NCBI RefSeq assembly: GCF_016861695.1
Contig: NZ_BOLP01000009.1
Span: 19,405-83,404 of the forward strand
Direction of reading: 5' to 3'
Source of the DNA: Levilactobacillus andaensis
Lineage (GTDB): Bacteria > Bacillota > Bacilli > Lactobacillales > Lactobacillaceae
Length of the DNA: 64,000 nucleotides
Shown: piece after piece, positions 26,454-34,193 of the stretch
Layout: every line of letters begins with the position of its first letter
How positions within the stretch are numbered: position 1 is the stretch's first letter
Made by a program: the position numbers and the translations under genes
Notes under the pieces: generated by a model
What the model was told of the DNA's origin: nothing
The model's input: the letters and a program-made list of their open reading frames with translations, nothing else
Databases searched by the model: none

Positions 26454-26633
26454 ATGTTAACAGAAAAGCTGTCAGAAGAAAAAAAGAAGTTTCAAATGAT
26501 TACTTGGCGCGCGAAGCAACACGGTGCCCAAGTGGTCGAGCGGGATCTGATGCGGCAGTTCACCGCGACCATTGCTGAGCAGGAGGCCATTATGGCTGCT
26601 GCAAGACGACGTGAGGTTGCGCCAGTTGGTTAA
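26454..26633 (+). CDS. Small protein of 59 residues, unknown function
   Basis: The product is a soluble, helical, charged 59-residue protein beginning MLTEKLSEEKKKFQM and with a basic RRREV stretch near the end. A consensus TATAAT (26398-26403) lies 50 bases upstream, and GGGGGAG lies 7 bases before the ATG. A second tiny gene follows after 83 bases, and a terminator closes the pair. I do not recognise the family and would not assign a function. Confidence 0.68.
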   Translation: MLTEKLSEEKKKFQMITWRAKQHGAQVVERDLMRQFTATIAEQEAIMAAARRREVAPVG

Positions 26634-26716
26634 GCTACTGGCGTTACTGAAGGCCGTTTGACTGAGTTTGTACCGTCCCATGTTAAGCTTGTGAGGTTAC
26701 AAAGGGGGCGACAATC

Positions 26717-26833
26717 GTGAAGCATCCAGCAGTGTATTATATCTATTATCTTGGTGGCGTGGCGTTTTTAGGTGTGATGGTTGATGTGATCTATCACATG
26801 GTCAGCCTCTGGTTAGTGGCAAGTAGTTTCTAG
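26717..26833 (+). CDS. Small single-span membrane protein of 38 residues
   Basis: The start is GTG, with AAAGGGGG about 9 bases before it. Most of the 38 residues form one hydrophobic helix (YYLGGVAFLGVMVDVIY and VSLWLVASSF). It ends nine bases before a strong terminator. It may be co-transcribed with the 59-residue protein gene. The size fits membrane-acting small proteins or toxins, but no homologue is recognised. Confidence 0.6.
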   Translation: MKHPAVYYIYYLGGVAFLGVMVDVIYHMVSLWLVASSF

Positions 26834-26841
26834 TAAACAGC

Positions 26842-26876
26842 AAAGGCGTTCCTCAGTGATTGGGGAACGCCTTTTT
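26842..26876 (+). terminator. Terminator of the small-protein pair
   Basis: Stem AAGGCGTTCC / GGAACGCCTT followed by TTTTT. Confidence 0.92.
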
Positions 26877-26893
26877 GTGAAAAAAATAGATAT

Positions 26894-27030
26894 AAAAAAA
26901 GCTAGTTACGTAAGGACGCAACCAGCAGAATAGAAGTATGTGTACGGCTTCAACGGTGTTAATAATGGCTAAATGTCAATTAACTCCTCCAACGATTGAA
27001 GACCCGTGGCAGGCTCTCACCTGAATATGT
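26894..27030 (-). ncRNA. Candidate small RNA on the reverse strand
   Basis: A consensus promoter at 27037-27065 (reverse) would start a transcript of about 135 nt ending at a hairpin, GCTGGTTGCGT / ACGTAACTAGC with loop CCTT and two G-U pairs (26901-26926), followed by seven T. Inside, CTTCAA and TTGAAG can pair around a GGAGGAG motif. The reading frames are tiny: a 14-codon frame from GTG, and a frame after GGAGGAG that closes within seven codons. A regulatory RNA, or the RNA of a type I toxin system, is inference. Confidence 0.55.
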
Positions 27031-27036
27031 AAGTTC

Positions 27037-27065
27037 ATTATAACGTGACGAGCCGGGTCTGTAAA
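27037..27065 (-). promoter_or_regulatory. Promoter of the reverse-strand small RNA candidate
   Basis: On the reverse strand: TTTACA (27065-27060), 17 bases, TATAAT (27042-27037). Confidence 0.75.
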
Positions 27066-27085
27066 CCACAAAATTAAAGATTCGC

Positions 27086-27457
27086 TTAAACTAGCTGAGT
27101 TAGTAAAACGAGAAACGTCACTAACGCCGGCATTCCTTGGAGCCAAAAAATCTGCTTTTTTACCGTTAAACTTCCGAAAATTGCGACAATAATCACAAAT
27201 AATAGAAGTAATGCCGTCATAACTAGCTGATTATGCCCGGTAAGAAATAGAGGGGTTAGGCCAAGCGTGAGGCCGAGCATGCCGTTGTAGATGCCCATGT
27301 TGGCGAGTGCGGCTTTGGCTTGCGGTTGCTTGACGAAACTCAGCGGCATACCAAATAGTTCTGCTTGTTTGGTCGATTTGCCCCAGATTTCGATTCCCAT
27401 GATGCCCAAATGCTCGATTGCGACGAAATAGATTAAGATGGTTAAAATTATGGTCAT
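27086..27457 (-). CDS. DUF1304 membrane protein
   Basis: The product has 123 residues with four hydrophobic segments and the DUF1304 hallmark around residues 14-45 (AIEHLGIMGIEIWG, then FGMPLSFVKQPQAKA). It is an integral membrane protein of unknown function, usually monocistronic. GGGAAGG lies before the ATG. The candidate small RNA lies just downstream on the same strand with its own promoter. Confidence 0.85.
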   Translation of the reverse strand: MTIILTILIYFVAIEHLGIMGIEIWGKSTKQAELFGMPLSFVKQPQAKAALANMGIYNGMLGLTLGLTPLFLTGHNQLVMTALLLLFVIIVAIFGSLTVKKQIFWLQGMPALVTFLVLLTQLV

Positions 27458-27671
27458 GATAATTGCCTTCCCTTTATAAAATCTAGTATAGTAGAGTAAA
27501 GAATCGTTGGATAAGCGGTTGAGACTAGAAATGTTTCTTACTTTAAGCTAATTTTTAGTTTGGCGTGTAGAATAATTAAGTGAGGATATTTACGTCAGGG
27601 GAGCTTGGGTCATTCGCGGGGAGAATGGCGTCATAACAGACCTTATGAAATTTTGAATGGAGGAATTACCC

Positions 27672-28166
27672 ATGAGACTCCTAGACTTAAGTGGACAACA
27701 ATTCGGCAGACTGACGGTTATTCGACGAGATGGTACCGCGAAGAACGGTAACGCGACGTGGCTGTGTAAATGTAGCTGTGGTAATTTAGTGACAGTAGAC
27801 AGTTATCGGCTACGTCACGGGATTACGGTGAGTTGCGGCTGTTATCGACGCGACATCAGTAAGGCTCGATTAACCAAGGATCCACGGACCCGTAAGCAAA
27901 TCGGTAATGCGACGAACTTGCCATTAGTGAATGGCTCTAACGTTGCTGCCCTTACAAAGATTAGTTCCCGTAACATTTCAGGCGTTATCGGCGTTAGTTT
28001 TGACAAACGTTCCGGTAAGTGGGCAGCACGTCTATTCTACCATGGACGCTACGTCCTAAACCAGACGTTTACAGAATTTTACGATGCGGTTGCTGCGCGT
28101 AAGGAAGCGGAACAACAGTTAGCAAAGCAAAATGATTTAAACTTAAAGGCCTCGGCTGAAGGCTAA
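27672..28166 (+). CDS. AP2-domain protein with a Cys-rich N-terminal motif
   Basis: The product has 164 residues. Residues 1-20 have the LDLSGQQFGRLTVI opening common in phage-type AP2/HNH proteins. A Cys cluster CKCSCG (about 35) with SCGC (about 60) suggests a zinc ribbon. An AP2 DNA-binding domain follows at about 105-155 (SGVIGVSFDKRSGKWAARL). The start at 27672 lies 10 bases after GGAGG. It stands alone between unrelated genes with its own terminator. Such proteins are usually phage or mobile-element derived, so this may be a remnant kept as a regulator or an inert leftover. Confidence 0.8.
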   Translation: MRLLDLSGQQFGRLTVIRRDGTAKNGNATWLCKCSCGNLVTVDSYRLRHGITVSCGCYRRDISKARLTKDPRTRKQIGNATNLPLVNGSNVAALTKISSRNISGVIGVSFDKRSGKWAARLFYHGRYVLNQTFTEFYDAVAARKEAEQQLAKQNDLNLKASAEG

Positions 28167-28204
28167 ATTCAGCGGATTCACCAGCAAGTATAGAAGCCAA
28201 AGCG

Positions 28205-28233
28205 AGTCGGTCCTGTTGGGGGCCGACTTTTTT
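28205..28233 (+). terminator. Terminator of the AP2-domain gene
   Basis: AGTCGG / CCGACT stem followed by TTTTTT. Confidence 0.85.
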
Positions 28234-28275
28234 GGTGGTTATATTTTTCACCCATCGTTCCATAGTCCGAATCAA

Positions 28276-28303
28276 TTGTGTTTTATCCCCGCTGTGCTAT
28301 AGT
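28276..28303 (+). promoter_or_regulatory. Promoter of ldh
   Basis: TTGTGT (28276-28281), 16 bases, TATAGT (28298-28303). Confidence 0.6.
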
Positions 28304-28365
28304 CGAGCTGAAATTTAACCGGCACGTCGCTAGCGAGAATGTTTTGGAGAAGGGAATGGGGACTC

Positions 28366-29316
28366 GTGTTCAATCAAACGCGGCACCAAAAGGTTGTTTT
28401 AGTCGGGGATGGCGCTGTTGGCTCATCGTATGCGCTGCTGATGTTGCAGCAGCCGGTGATGGATGAACTGGTCATCGTGGATATTGCGGAGAAACACTGT
28501 GTCGGGGATAGTTTGGATCTAGAGGACACGCAACTGTGGTCAACGCCCAAGACGGTCCGGCCCGGGACGTACGCGGACGCCAGTGACGCTGACCTCGTCG
28601 TCATCACGGCGGGGGTTCCCCGACAGCCGGGGGAGTCGCGCTTAGACCTGGTGACTAAGAATTTAAAAATTTTGCGGTCAATCGTCACACCGATCGTGGC
28701 GAGTGGTTTTGCTGGCATCTTTCTGGTCGCCGCCAATCCAGTCGACATTTTGACGGCCGCCACGCAGCGATTGTCGGGCTTTCCACCAGCCAGAGTGATT
28801 GGGTCGGGCACGTCGCTCGATACGGCCCGCTTCAAGGTGGGCTTGGCTAAACGCCTTCAAGTGGCGCAACAGCAGTTGGAGGTCAACGTGGTCGGTGAAC
28901 ATGGGGATACCGAATTTGCCGCACTCCATGCCGCAACGTTGGGCGGCCAGCCGTTATTGGATGTCATTCAACAACGGGGCATCACGAACCAGGAATTGAT
29001 TGACATCGAAGCCGCGGCCCGGACCAAGGGTGGCAAGATCATCGGCCTGAAGGGAGCCACGTTCTACGGTGTGGCTACGTGTTTGGCCCGCATCAGTCGA
29101 GCGGTCTTGGCAAATGAAAATGCCGTCTTACCGGTCGGCGCCTACCTCGATGGCCAGTATCATCAGCACGGCCTGTATTTGGGGACACCAGCCATCATCA
29201 ATGCGAACGGCATCAACCATATTTTAGAGCTGCCATTGAGTCCTGAGGAGCAGGAGAAAATGGCCCACTCTGCGGGTGCCGTTCAGTCGGTATTGACGGC
29301 GGCATTTGCGAGCTAA
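28366..29316 (+). CDS. ldh: L-lactate dehydrogenase
   Basis: The enzyme reduces pyruvate to lactate with NADH. It has 316 residues from GTG 28366, matching the usual N terminus (a few residues before HQKVVLVGDGAVGSSYA, the NAD-binding loop). The in-frame ATG at 28339 would add nine atypical residues. Visible are the catalytic region VVGEHGDTEFAALHAA, the substrate-loop stretch GVPRQPGESRLDLV and the AANPVDILT motif. GGAGAAGG lies 10 bases before the GTG. It is monocistronic. Some residues differ from the main fermentative enzyme type, so it may be one of several paralogues. Confidence 0.92.
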   Translation: MFNQTRHQKVVLVGDGAVGSSYALLMLQQPVMDELVIVDIAEKHCVGDSLDLEDTQLWSTPKTVRPGTYADASDADLVVITAGVPRQPGESRLDLVTKNLKILRSIVTPIVASGFAGIFLVAANPVDILTAATQRLSGFPPARVIGSGTSLDTARFKVGLAKRLQVAQQQLEVNVVGEHGDTEFAALHAATLGGQPLLDVIQQRGITNQELIDIEAAARTKGGKIIGLKGATFYGVATCLARISRAVLANENAVLPVGAYLDGQYHQHGLYLGTPAIINANGINHILELPLSPEEQEKMAHSAGAVQSVLTAAFAS

Positions 29317-29328
29317 ATCAAAACGTAT

Positions 29329-29367
29329 AGGCAGGGTTGTGACGGTGGTTGCAGGTCTGCCTTTTTT
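29329..29367 (+). terminator. Terminator of ldh
   Basis: AGGCAG / CTGCCT stem with a long loop, followed by TTTTTT. Confidence 0.8.
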
Positions 29368-29596
29368 ACTGTCGCAGGTGGTGTTCGAAAAGAGTGCTGT
29401 ACGCGAATTCTTAGCAAACTTTTGACTGGTTAATTAACTCAGCGGGGTAACCTAATTTTTGGCAACCGGTTCCGCCAGCCCCCTTGGCGAAGAACGCTGT
29501 AGGATTAGCGACAGGAGAGGTCGAACGCCCAATCAGGTCTTCGACCGAACGCGATTTGCAGTGGATTTGGGCATAGGAGCGTAAGGGGGAAGTCTC

Positions 29597-31018
29597 ATGG
29601 AATCATTAGCGAATATCAAGTATCGCAAATTCTTTTGGCCGCTACTGGTGGGTCTGATCATTTGGCTAGCGATACCGCTTAAACCAGTTGGCGTGTCGGT
29701 GGCTGCTTGGCATATTTTAGCCATCTTTGTGGCGACAATTATTGGCTGTATCACGCAGCCATTGCCGATTGCCGGGGTGGCATTGGTCGGGTTTACAACA
29801 ACCGTTCTGTTGGGCGTTGTGCCGATGGATGTTGCGGTTACCGGCTTTGGCAACAAGACGGTCTGGCTGATCGTCATGGCGTACTGTCTGTCGCGGGGGT
29901 TCATCAAGACCGGTTTTGGCCGGCGGGTGGCCCTGATCTTTGTTCGACTATTTGGCAAGAAAACGCTGGGATTGGCCTATTCTTTGATGGGCGTTGATTT
30001 ACTGACGGCCGCGGCCACACCCAGCAACACGGCGCGGGCTGGCGGCATCGTTTATCCTATCATCGACTCACTGGCCTCAACGTTTGGGTCGAACCCGAAG
30101 GATGGCACGGAGCGTAAGATTGGGTCCTTCCTGACGTTCACCGAATTTCAGGCCAACGTGATTACTTCGGGGATGTTCATGACGGCCATGGCACCGAACC
30201 TGCTGGCGGTATCGCTGGCAAAGGCGGACCACGTGACGTTGACCTGGATGGGCTGGTTCCTGGCAGGCATTGTCCCCGGGGCCATTAGTTTAGTGGTCGT
30301 GCCATTTTTGATTTACAAGATGTACCCACCAGAGATCAAGGATACGCCGAATGCCAAGCCGTGGGCCGAAGCGGAACTAGCGAAAATGGGGCCGATGAGT
30401 CGCGCCGAGAAAATCATGTGTGCGGTCTTTGCACTGGCGTTAGTTCTCTGGATTGCGTCCAGCTTTATTGGCATGGACGCCGCGCTGGTCGCTTTCTTGG
30501 CCGTGGCGATTTTGGTCATCTGTGGCGTGCTGACGGTCGATGATATTTTGAATGAAAAGGGTGCCTGGAGCACGTTGATCTGGTTCTCCATTTTAATTTT
30601 CATGGCGACCGAATTGAATAAGCTGGGCTTCATTCCCTGGTTATCCAAGACGCTCGGCGGCAGTCTTCACGGCATCAATTGGGTTTTCGTGTTAGCGATT
30701 CTGTTGCTCTTTTACTTCTACTCACATTATCTGTTTGCGAGCGGCACCGCCCACGTGAGCGCGATGTACGCGGCGTTATTGGGCGTGGCGATTTCGGCGG
30801 GCGTGCCACCGACTTTAGCGGCGATGTTGCTAGCGACCTGTGGGGCTCTCTTTAGTTCCACCACGCACTATGCAAGCGGCCCGGCGACGATTTTGTTCGG
30901 AACCGGCTACGTCAAACAAAACGACTGGTGGCGAATGAACGCGATTCTCGGCGTCTTCTACATCGTGGTCTGGTTCGGCATTGGGTCGTTGTGGTTAAAG
31001 GTCATTGGTATGTGGTAA
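29597..31018 (+). CDS. DASS-family dicarboxylate/citrate transporter
   Basis: The product is an integral membrane transporter of 473 residues with about 12 hydrophobic segments, of the divalent anion:Na+ symporter / CitT type. Family stretches include FGNKTVWLIVMAY, ATPSNTARAGGIVYP (near 138) and the C-terminal repeat SSTTHYASGPATILFG. AAGGGGGA precedes the ATG. Fumarase is encoded next on the same strand, which points to malate, fumarate, succinate or citrate as substrate, probably by exchange. The gap 29368-29596 shows no gene. Confidence 0.9.
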   Translation: MESLANIKYRKFFWPLLVGLIIWLAIPLKPVGVSVAAWHILAIFVATIIGCITQPLPIAGVALVGFTTTVLLGVVPMDVAVTGFGNKTVWLIVMAYCLSRGFIKTGFGRRVALIFVRLFGKKTLGLAYSLMGVDLLTAAATPSNTARAGGIVYPIIDSLASTFGSNPKDGTERKIGSFLTFTEFQANVITSGMFMTAMAPNLLAVSLAKADHVTLTWMGWFLAGIVPGAISLVVVPFLIYKMYPPEIKDTPNAKPWAEAELAKMGPMSRAEKIMCAVFALALVLWIASSFIGMDAALVAFLAVAILVICGVLTVDDILNEKGAWSTLIWFSILIFMATELNKLGFIPWLSKTLGGSLHGINWVFVLAILLLFYFYSHYLFASGTAHVSAMYAALLGVAISAGVPPTLAAMLLATCGALFSSTTHYASGPATILFGTGYVKQNDWWRMNAILGVFYIVVWFGIGSLWLKVIGMW

Positions 31019-31028
31019 GCTTTGAATT

Positions 31029-31061
31029 GGGAGTTATGGCGAAGGTCATGGCTCCTTTTTT
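31029..31061 (+). terminator. Terminator of the dicarboxylate transporter gene
   Basis: GGAGTTATG / CATGGCTCC (two G-U pairs) followed by TTTTTT. Confidence 0.85.
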
Positions 31062-31253
31062 GTTGTCATGAGCAGATTAGTGTAGGTATGCCAAATTCCA
31101 GGTACATCAAGCTAGATACAAACTCTGTGTGATTAGACAATAAAAAATTTAGTGTGGCATTAGATTAATTGGTTGTAAGTGTAATCTCATTCGGGAATCT
31201 CATTTGGTACAATTATCTGTCATTCAACGGTACTGCAATGAAAAAATCAGTTT

Positions 31254-31419
31254 GAGCCGGAGGAGGACAGGGATACAGCCAGCCGTGGTAATATTGGTCG
31301 CTGCCTAGCGACCAATATGGGCGACTTTGGAGACACGTGATTTTCGTGGCTTCAAAGCGAGCGAGAAGCCCGAACCTCAGGCTGAAGCGTCCCCACAGCA
31401 GGCGGAATCCCTGGCAGCC
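31254..31419 (+). repeat. Structured intergenic repeat, family 1, copy C
   Basis: The ends match copies A and B. The first hairpin is ATATTGGTCGCT / AGCGACCAATAT (31291-31318), again with arm changes that preserve pairing, and a much shorter loop. The second hairpin, CTTTGGAG / CTTCAAAG, is at 31325-31357. The element lies between the transporter terminator and fumC. Nothing else is seen in 31062-31520. Confidence 0.85.
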
Positions 31420-31520
31420 GGAGCGCGGCAATTTAACCTCAGTCTGATTGTGATTAGTTGACGACACACCATTGCAATGGTTATGCTGAATCTAAGATTG
31501 AATTTGAGAGGAAGACTGTC

Positions 31521-32909
31521 ATGAAATACCGTCAGGAAGCAGATACGATAGGCACGGTCAATGTGCCAGAAGATGCCCTTTGGGGACCACAAACGGAACG
31601 GAGCCGCCACAACTTCACAACGGGACCGCTGATGCCAATGCCAGTGATTCGGGCGTTGCTCCAGTTGAAACGTGCGGCCGCAGTCGCCAATCGTGATTTG
31701 GGTGAGCTGCAGGAAGCCAAGGCCCAACTGATTATTCGAGCGGCTGACGATTTACTAGCGTTGCCAGACGACCAGTTGCGACCGGATTTCCCGTTGCACG
31801 TGTATCAGACGGGGTCGGGGACTCAGACGAATATGAACGTCAACGAGGTCATCGCCCATCAGACGGTGAAATCTGACCCAACCAGCGGCGTTCAGCCGAA
31901 TGATGACGTCAACCACGGGCAAAGCTCCAACGATACATTTCCCACGGCGATGGCAGTCACATCACGAATGGCGGTCATTGATCTGGAAACCAGTGTGCAG
32001 CAACTGATCGACGAGTTGAAGGTGAAGCAAGCGGCTTACTGGCGGGTGGTCAAAATCGGTCGGACCCATTTGCAGGACGCCACGCCCTTAACGTTTGGCC
32101 AAGAGGTCAGCGGCTGGGTCAGCATGTTGGAGCATGACCTGAACTACCTACAATCGTTGGCTGACACGCTGTTGGAACTACCAATCGGTGGCACGGCCGT
32201 TGGAACGGGATTGAACGCGGCGCCGGGCTTCGACGTGGCGGTAGCGGAACAGCTGAGTCAGGCGTACGGACAGCACTTCACGGCGCGGACGAATAAGTTC
32301 TTTGGCTTGGCGGCACATTCCGGGCTAAACGTGGTCCACGGGGCCATCAAGACGCTGGCAAGTGACCTGTTTAAGATTGCCAACGATATTCGTTTCTTAG
32401 CGAGCGGTCCGCGGGCGGGGTATAACGAATTGAATATCCCGGCGAACGAACCGGGGTCATCGATCATGCCGGGCAAGGTCAATCCAACCCAGGCGGAGGC
32501 CTTAACCATGGCGGCGACCCGGGTCATGGGCAACGACGTGACGATTACGGTGGCGGCCTCGCAGGGGAATTTCGAAATGAACGTGTACAAGCCAGTCTTA
32601 CTGGAAACTTTCCTGGAATCCACGGACTTACTGCAGGGGACAATCGATGGGTTCACCACAAAATTAGTGCATGGGATAACGGTCAACACTGAGCACATGC
32701 AGGCGCTCGTCGATAATTCGTTGATGACGGTCACAGCCTTATCGCCACACATCGGTTACCATGCCAGCGCCGAAATTGCTCAGGCGGCGGAAAAGCGGGG
32801 GACGACATTGCGGGCGGCCGCGTTGAAGTCGGGTAAGGTCACGGCCGAACAATTTGACGCGTGGGTCGATCCGTTGGCGATGACGAACTTGAATCGGGAA
32901 GAGAAATAA
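31521..32909 (+). CDS. fumC: Fumarate hydratase class II
   Basis: The enzyme interconverts fumarate and malate. It has 462 residues, the family's normal length, and begins YRQEADTIGTVNVPEDALWG. The signature GSSIMPGKVNP (near 315) holds the mobile catalytic loop; TGSGTQTNMNVNEV and GRTHLQDATPL form the rest of the site. ATG 31521 follows AGAGGAAG; the frame is open upstream to 31458 without a ribosome binding site. With the preceding transporter it forms a small dicarboxylate module, as in lactobacilli that turn malate or citrate into succinate. Confidence 0.95.
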   Translation: MKYRQEADTIGTVNVPEDALWGPQTERSRHNFTTGPLMPMPVIRALLQLKRAAAVANRDLGELQEAKAQLIIRAADDLLALPDDQLRPDFPLHVYQTGSGTQTNMNVNEVIAHQTVKSDPTSGVQPNDDVNHGQSSNDTFPTAMAVTSRMAVIDLETSVQQLIDELKVKQAAYWRVVKIGRTHLQDATPLTFGQEVSGWVSMLEHDLNYLQSLADTLLELPIGGTAVGTGLNAAPGFDVAVAEQLSQAYGQHFTARTNKFFGLAAHSGLNVVHGAIKTLASDLFKIANDIRFLASGPRAGYNELNIPANEPGSSIMPGKVNPTQAEALTMAATRVMGNDVTITVAASQGNFEMNVYKPVLLETFLESTDLLQGTIDGFTTKLVHGITVNTEHMQALVDNSLMTVTALSPHIGYHASAEIAQAAEKRGTTLRAAALKSGKVTAEQFDAWVDPLAMTNLNREEK

Positions 32910-33000
32910 AGTAGGGTATTAATAGAATTAGTGTCAGTTGTATGTATGAATTTGGAAAGCGGGTTATGGTGAATGACTATGAGGATAGAAAAAAATTAAA

Positions 33001-34002
33001 ATGAAGAAAATGACCATTGCGGAAGTAGCAAGTGCGGCTGGCGTGTCGAAGGCAACAATATCACGGTTTTTAAACGGCAACTATGGTAAAATGTCGGCCG
33101 ATACTCAGGAAAGAATTCGTCAAACAATTCAAAGATTGAATTACCGGCCCAATAAACAAGCTCAAATGCTAAAAACTAATCGTAGCGGATTGATTGGATT
33201 TATTGTCGCTGACATGGGAAACTTATACTCATCAAAATTATTGAGTGGGGCTAGTGCAGTTGCTCGTGAAAACGACTATCAACTTGTAATTATGGAGTCA
33301 AATAACTCGTTGGTCTCAGAAGAAGATGCCTTAAAAAAATTTGTTGATCAGTCTGTCGAAGGGATATTGATTCAGCCAATCAGTGAAGATAGTTCACGTT
33401 ACGAATCGGTTGGGAAGAGATGTCCAATGGTACTTGTTGACCGGCAAACAACACCTAAAACCTGGCCTGCGGTGATTGTCGATAACGCTCTTTCGACTAA
33501 GTATCTGGCTGAGTATATTGTTAAAAAGGGATACTCAAAGATTGCTATTTTTAGTGAATCACTGACTACTGATGTTCGTAGAAAACGGTATGCAGGGATG
33601 AGAGAAGTTGCTAAAGAGCATTCGTTGGAATCGGAGCTAGTAGAAGTTGGAAACTTGCAGTTAACTAATACCTATAGTGATATGAAAAAAAGAGTTAGTG
33701 AACTGGTCAGTGAGGATGAAAAAATTGCCATCTTTGCTAGTAATAGTCAAACCTTGTTAATGGTTTTAAGGATATTGGATGATTTAAGGATTAAAATTCC
33801 TGATGAGGTCGGTGTTTCAGGATATGATGATTGGAACTGGGCTTTTTTAGCACAACCCGCAATTACAAGTATTGAGCAGAATGCGAGTGACGTTGGTGCT
33901 GAGGCAATGCGAATGCTTCTAGCGGATATTGACCCACTAAGGGAGTCAGTTAAAGAGACCAAAGTTATTCCATCAAAGATTAATATCCGTGAATCAATTT
34001 AA
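33001..34002 (+). CDS. LacI/GalR-family regulator of the adjacent sugar operon
   Basis: The protein has 333 residues. A helix-turn-helix at 4-25 (IAEVASAAGVSKATISRFL) and hinge helix near 45-58 (RPNKQAQML) are followed by a periplasmic-binding-like ligand domain (60-333; LIGFIVADMGNLYSSKL, then GVSGYDDWNWA). The ribosome binding site before ATG 33001 is weak, with the nearest GAGG about 17 bases away, so expression may be low. It is encoded just upstream of the kdg/hxl operon, whose promoter carries a 24-bp palindrome suited to this family. Codon use and base composition are more A/T rich than upstream genes. Confidence 0.9.
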   Translation: MKKMTIAEVASAAGVSKATISRFLNGNYGKMSADTQERIRQTIQRLNYRPNKQAQMLKTNRSGLIGFIVADMGNLYSSKLLSGASAVARENDYQLVIMESNNSLVSEEDALKKFVDQSVEGILIQPISEDSSRYESVGKRCPMVLVDRQTTPKTWPAVIVDNALSTKYLAEYIVKKGYSKIAIFSESLTTDVRRKRYAGMREVAKEHSLESELVEVGNLQLTNTYSDMKKRVSELVSEDEKIAIFASNSQTLLMVLRILDDLRIKIPDEVGVSGYDDWNWAFLAQPAITSIEQNASDVGAEAMRMLLADIDPLRESVKETKVIPSKINIRESI

Positions 34003-34017
34003 TAATGAAATTTTGAG

Positions 34018-34058
34018 GTCCTGAGAATGCTTTGATTAAGTGTTTTCAGGACTTTTTT
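34018..34058 (+). terminator. Terminator of the LacI-type regulator gene
   Basis: GTCCTGAGAA / TTTTCAGGAC stem followed by TTTTTT. Confidence 0.87.
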
Positions 34059-34092
34059 AAATATGGAAGCTTGTGAATCTGAAAACAAGGTG

Positions 34093-34121
34093 TTGACTTT
34101 CGTAAATAAAGCGATTACAAT
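34093..34121 (+). promoter_or_regulatory. Promoter of the sugar operon with cre-like site
   Basis: TTGACT (34093-34098), 17 bases, TACAAT (34116-34121). ATAAAGCGATTACA (34106-34119) in the spacer resembles a CcpA cre site, which would add carbon catabolite repression. Confidence 0.72.
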
Positions 34122-34132
34122 ATTTTTCGTAG

Positions 34133-34156
34133 AGTTAGGAAACCGGTTTCCTAACT
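34133..34156. promoter_or_regulatory. Perfect 24-bp palindromic operator
   Basis: The two 12-base halves, AGTTAGGAAACC and its complement, meet at CCGG with no mismatch. The site begins about 6 bases after the expected transcription start, so a bound LacI-type repressor would block RNA polymerase. The likely ligand is the repressor encoded at 33001-34002. Confidence 0.85.
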
Positions 34157-34193
34157 ACGAAATACAGACAATGTCAATCAGGAGGAATGAACA

